A stretch of DNA of 5,753 bases from Pseudomonadota bacterium (GTDB lineage Bacteria; Pseudomonadota; Gammaproteobacteria; Burkholderiales; Gallionellaceae): contig JAJXTT010000134.1 of the NCBI GenBank assembly GCA_021783525.1, forward strand, positions 1 through 5,753. Direction: 5' to 3'. Positions 5,404 to 5,753 of this stretch are shown piece after piece (positions within the stretch are counted from its first letter, which is position 1; the number at the start of each line of letters is the position of its first letter). The notes beneath the pieces were generated by a model. It was not told the origin of the DNA. It made no database searches and saw nothing but the letters and a program-made list of their open reading frames with translations. The position numbers were made by a program, and so were the translations under genes.

Positions 5404-5753
5404 ATGGATCTGCGCAAGCTGAAAACACTGATCGAACTGGTCGAGAACTCGGGCATCGCCGAGCTGGAACTGACAGAAGGTGAAGAGCACGTACGCATTT
5501 CGCGCTCGAGTTCCGTCGCCGCACCCATGCAGCAATACTATGCTGCAGCTCCCCAGGCCGCACCAGCTCCGGCTGCCGCACCCGTCGCCGCGGCACCTGC
5601 CGCCCCGGCCGCCCCGGAAGGCCATGTCGTCAAATCGCCGATGGTGGGCAGCTTTTACCGCTCCCCGTCTCCGGGCGCCAATGCTTTCGTCGACATCGGC
5701 CAGAGCGTGAACGAGGGCGACACGCTGTGCATCATCGAAGCGATGAAACTGCT
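5404..5753 (+). CDS. accB: Biotin carboxyl carrier protein of acetyl-CoA carboxylase (3' end cut off)
   Basis: Carries the biotin of acetyl-CoA carboxylase between the biotin carboxylase (AccC) and the carboxyltransferase, for the first step of fatty-acid synthesis. The visible 116 residues start with MDLRKLKTLIELVENSGI and an N-terminal domain typical of AccB. An Ala/Pro-rich flexible linker (about residues 38-71) follows, then the biotinyl domain from HVVKSPMVGSFYRSPSPG, which includes the AccB-specific thumb (SPSPGANAF). The biotin-accepting lysine is Lys115 in IEAMKL, and the window ends two bases into the next codon. About 35 to 40 residues should follow. It is read in frame from the strong ribosome site at 5391 and is co-transcribed with aroQ. 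accC would be expected next. Confidence 0.96.
   Translation, partial: MDLRKLKTLIELVENSGIAELELTEGEEHVRISRSSSVAAPMQQYYAAAPQAAPAPAAAPVAAAPAAPAAPEGHVVKSPMVGSFYRSPSPGANAFVDIGQSVNEGDTLCIIEAMKL

Noticed and set aside
5529..5546. GCAGCA/TGCTGC inverted repeat in accB
   Set aside because: It is a short stem arising from Ala and Gln codons at the start of the linker, not expected to be functional.

Overview
The window is a compact, almost entirely plus-strand stretch of a GC-rich (about 60 to 65% in genes) betaproteobacterial chromosome. The gene content and order (leuS-lptE-holA, then cutA-dsbD, then aroQ-accB) and the protein sequences fit Betaproteobacteria. A Gallionellaceae/Nitrosomonadales-type organism is my guess from overall similarity, and no search was run.

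Layout. Positions 1-62 are not coding-like and hold a short GC-rich hairpin of the kind found in intergenic repeats. From about 63 the sequence becomes the C-terminal third of leucyl-tRNA synthetase (leuS), which ends at 1064. Next come lptE (1064-1576), holA (1587-2600), cutA (2597-2929) and dsbD (2926-4713). These five genes overlap by 1 or 4 bases, or sit 10 bases apart, so they read as one translationally coupled operon. A 243-base gap (4714-4956) contains alternative hairpins, a weak terminator-like element and a weak promoter-like element. Then come aroQ (4957-5400) and, 3 bases later, accB (5404 to the window end), which is cut off at its biotinylation site.

How the genes work together. 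The first block mixes housekeeping functions: Leu-tRNA charging, outer-membrane LPS insertion (LptE with LptD), the DNA polymerase III clamp loader (delta), and a CutA/DsbD pair linked to divalent-metal tolerance and delivery of reducing power to the periplasm. The second block supplies the shikimate pathway (AroQ) and the biotin carrier of acetyl-CoA carboxylase (AccB).

No new biological system is evident. The most noteworthy signal is in leuS. A segment of about 340 bases (about 425-765) covering the anticodon-binding domain drops to about 38% GC, against about 65% on each side, while the reading frame stays intact. In addition, the 5' end of leuS is abruptly replaced by repeat-like sequence at about 62. 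This leuS is therefore either a recombinant mosaic or an assembly chimera, and both readings are testable.
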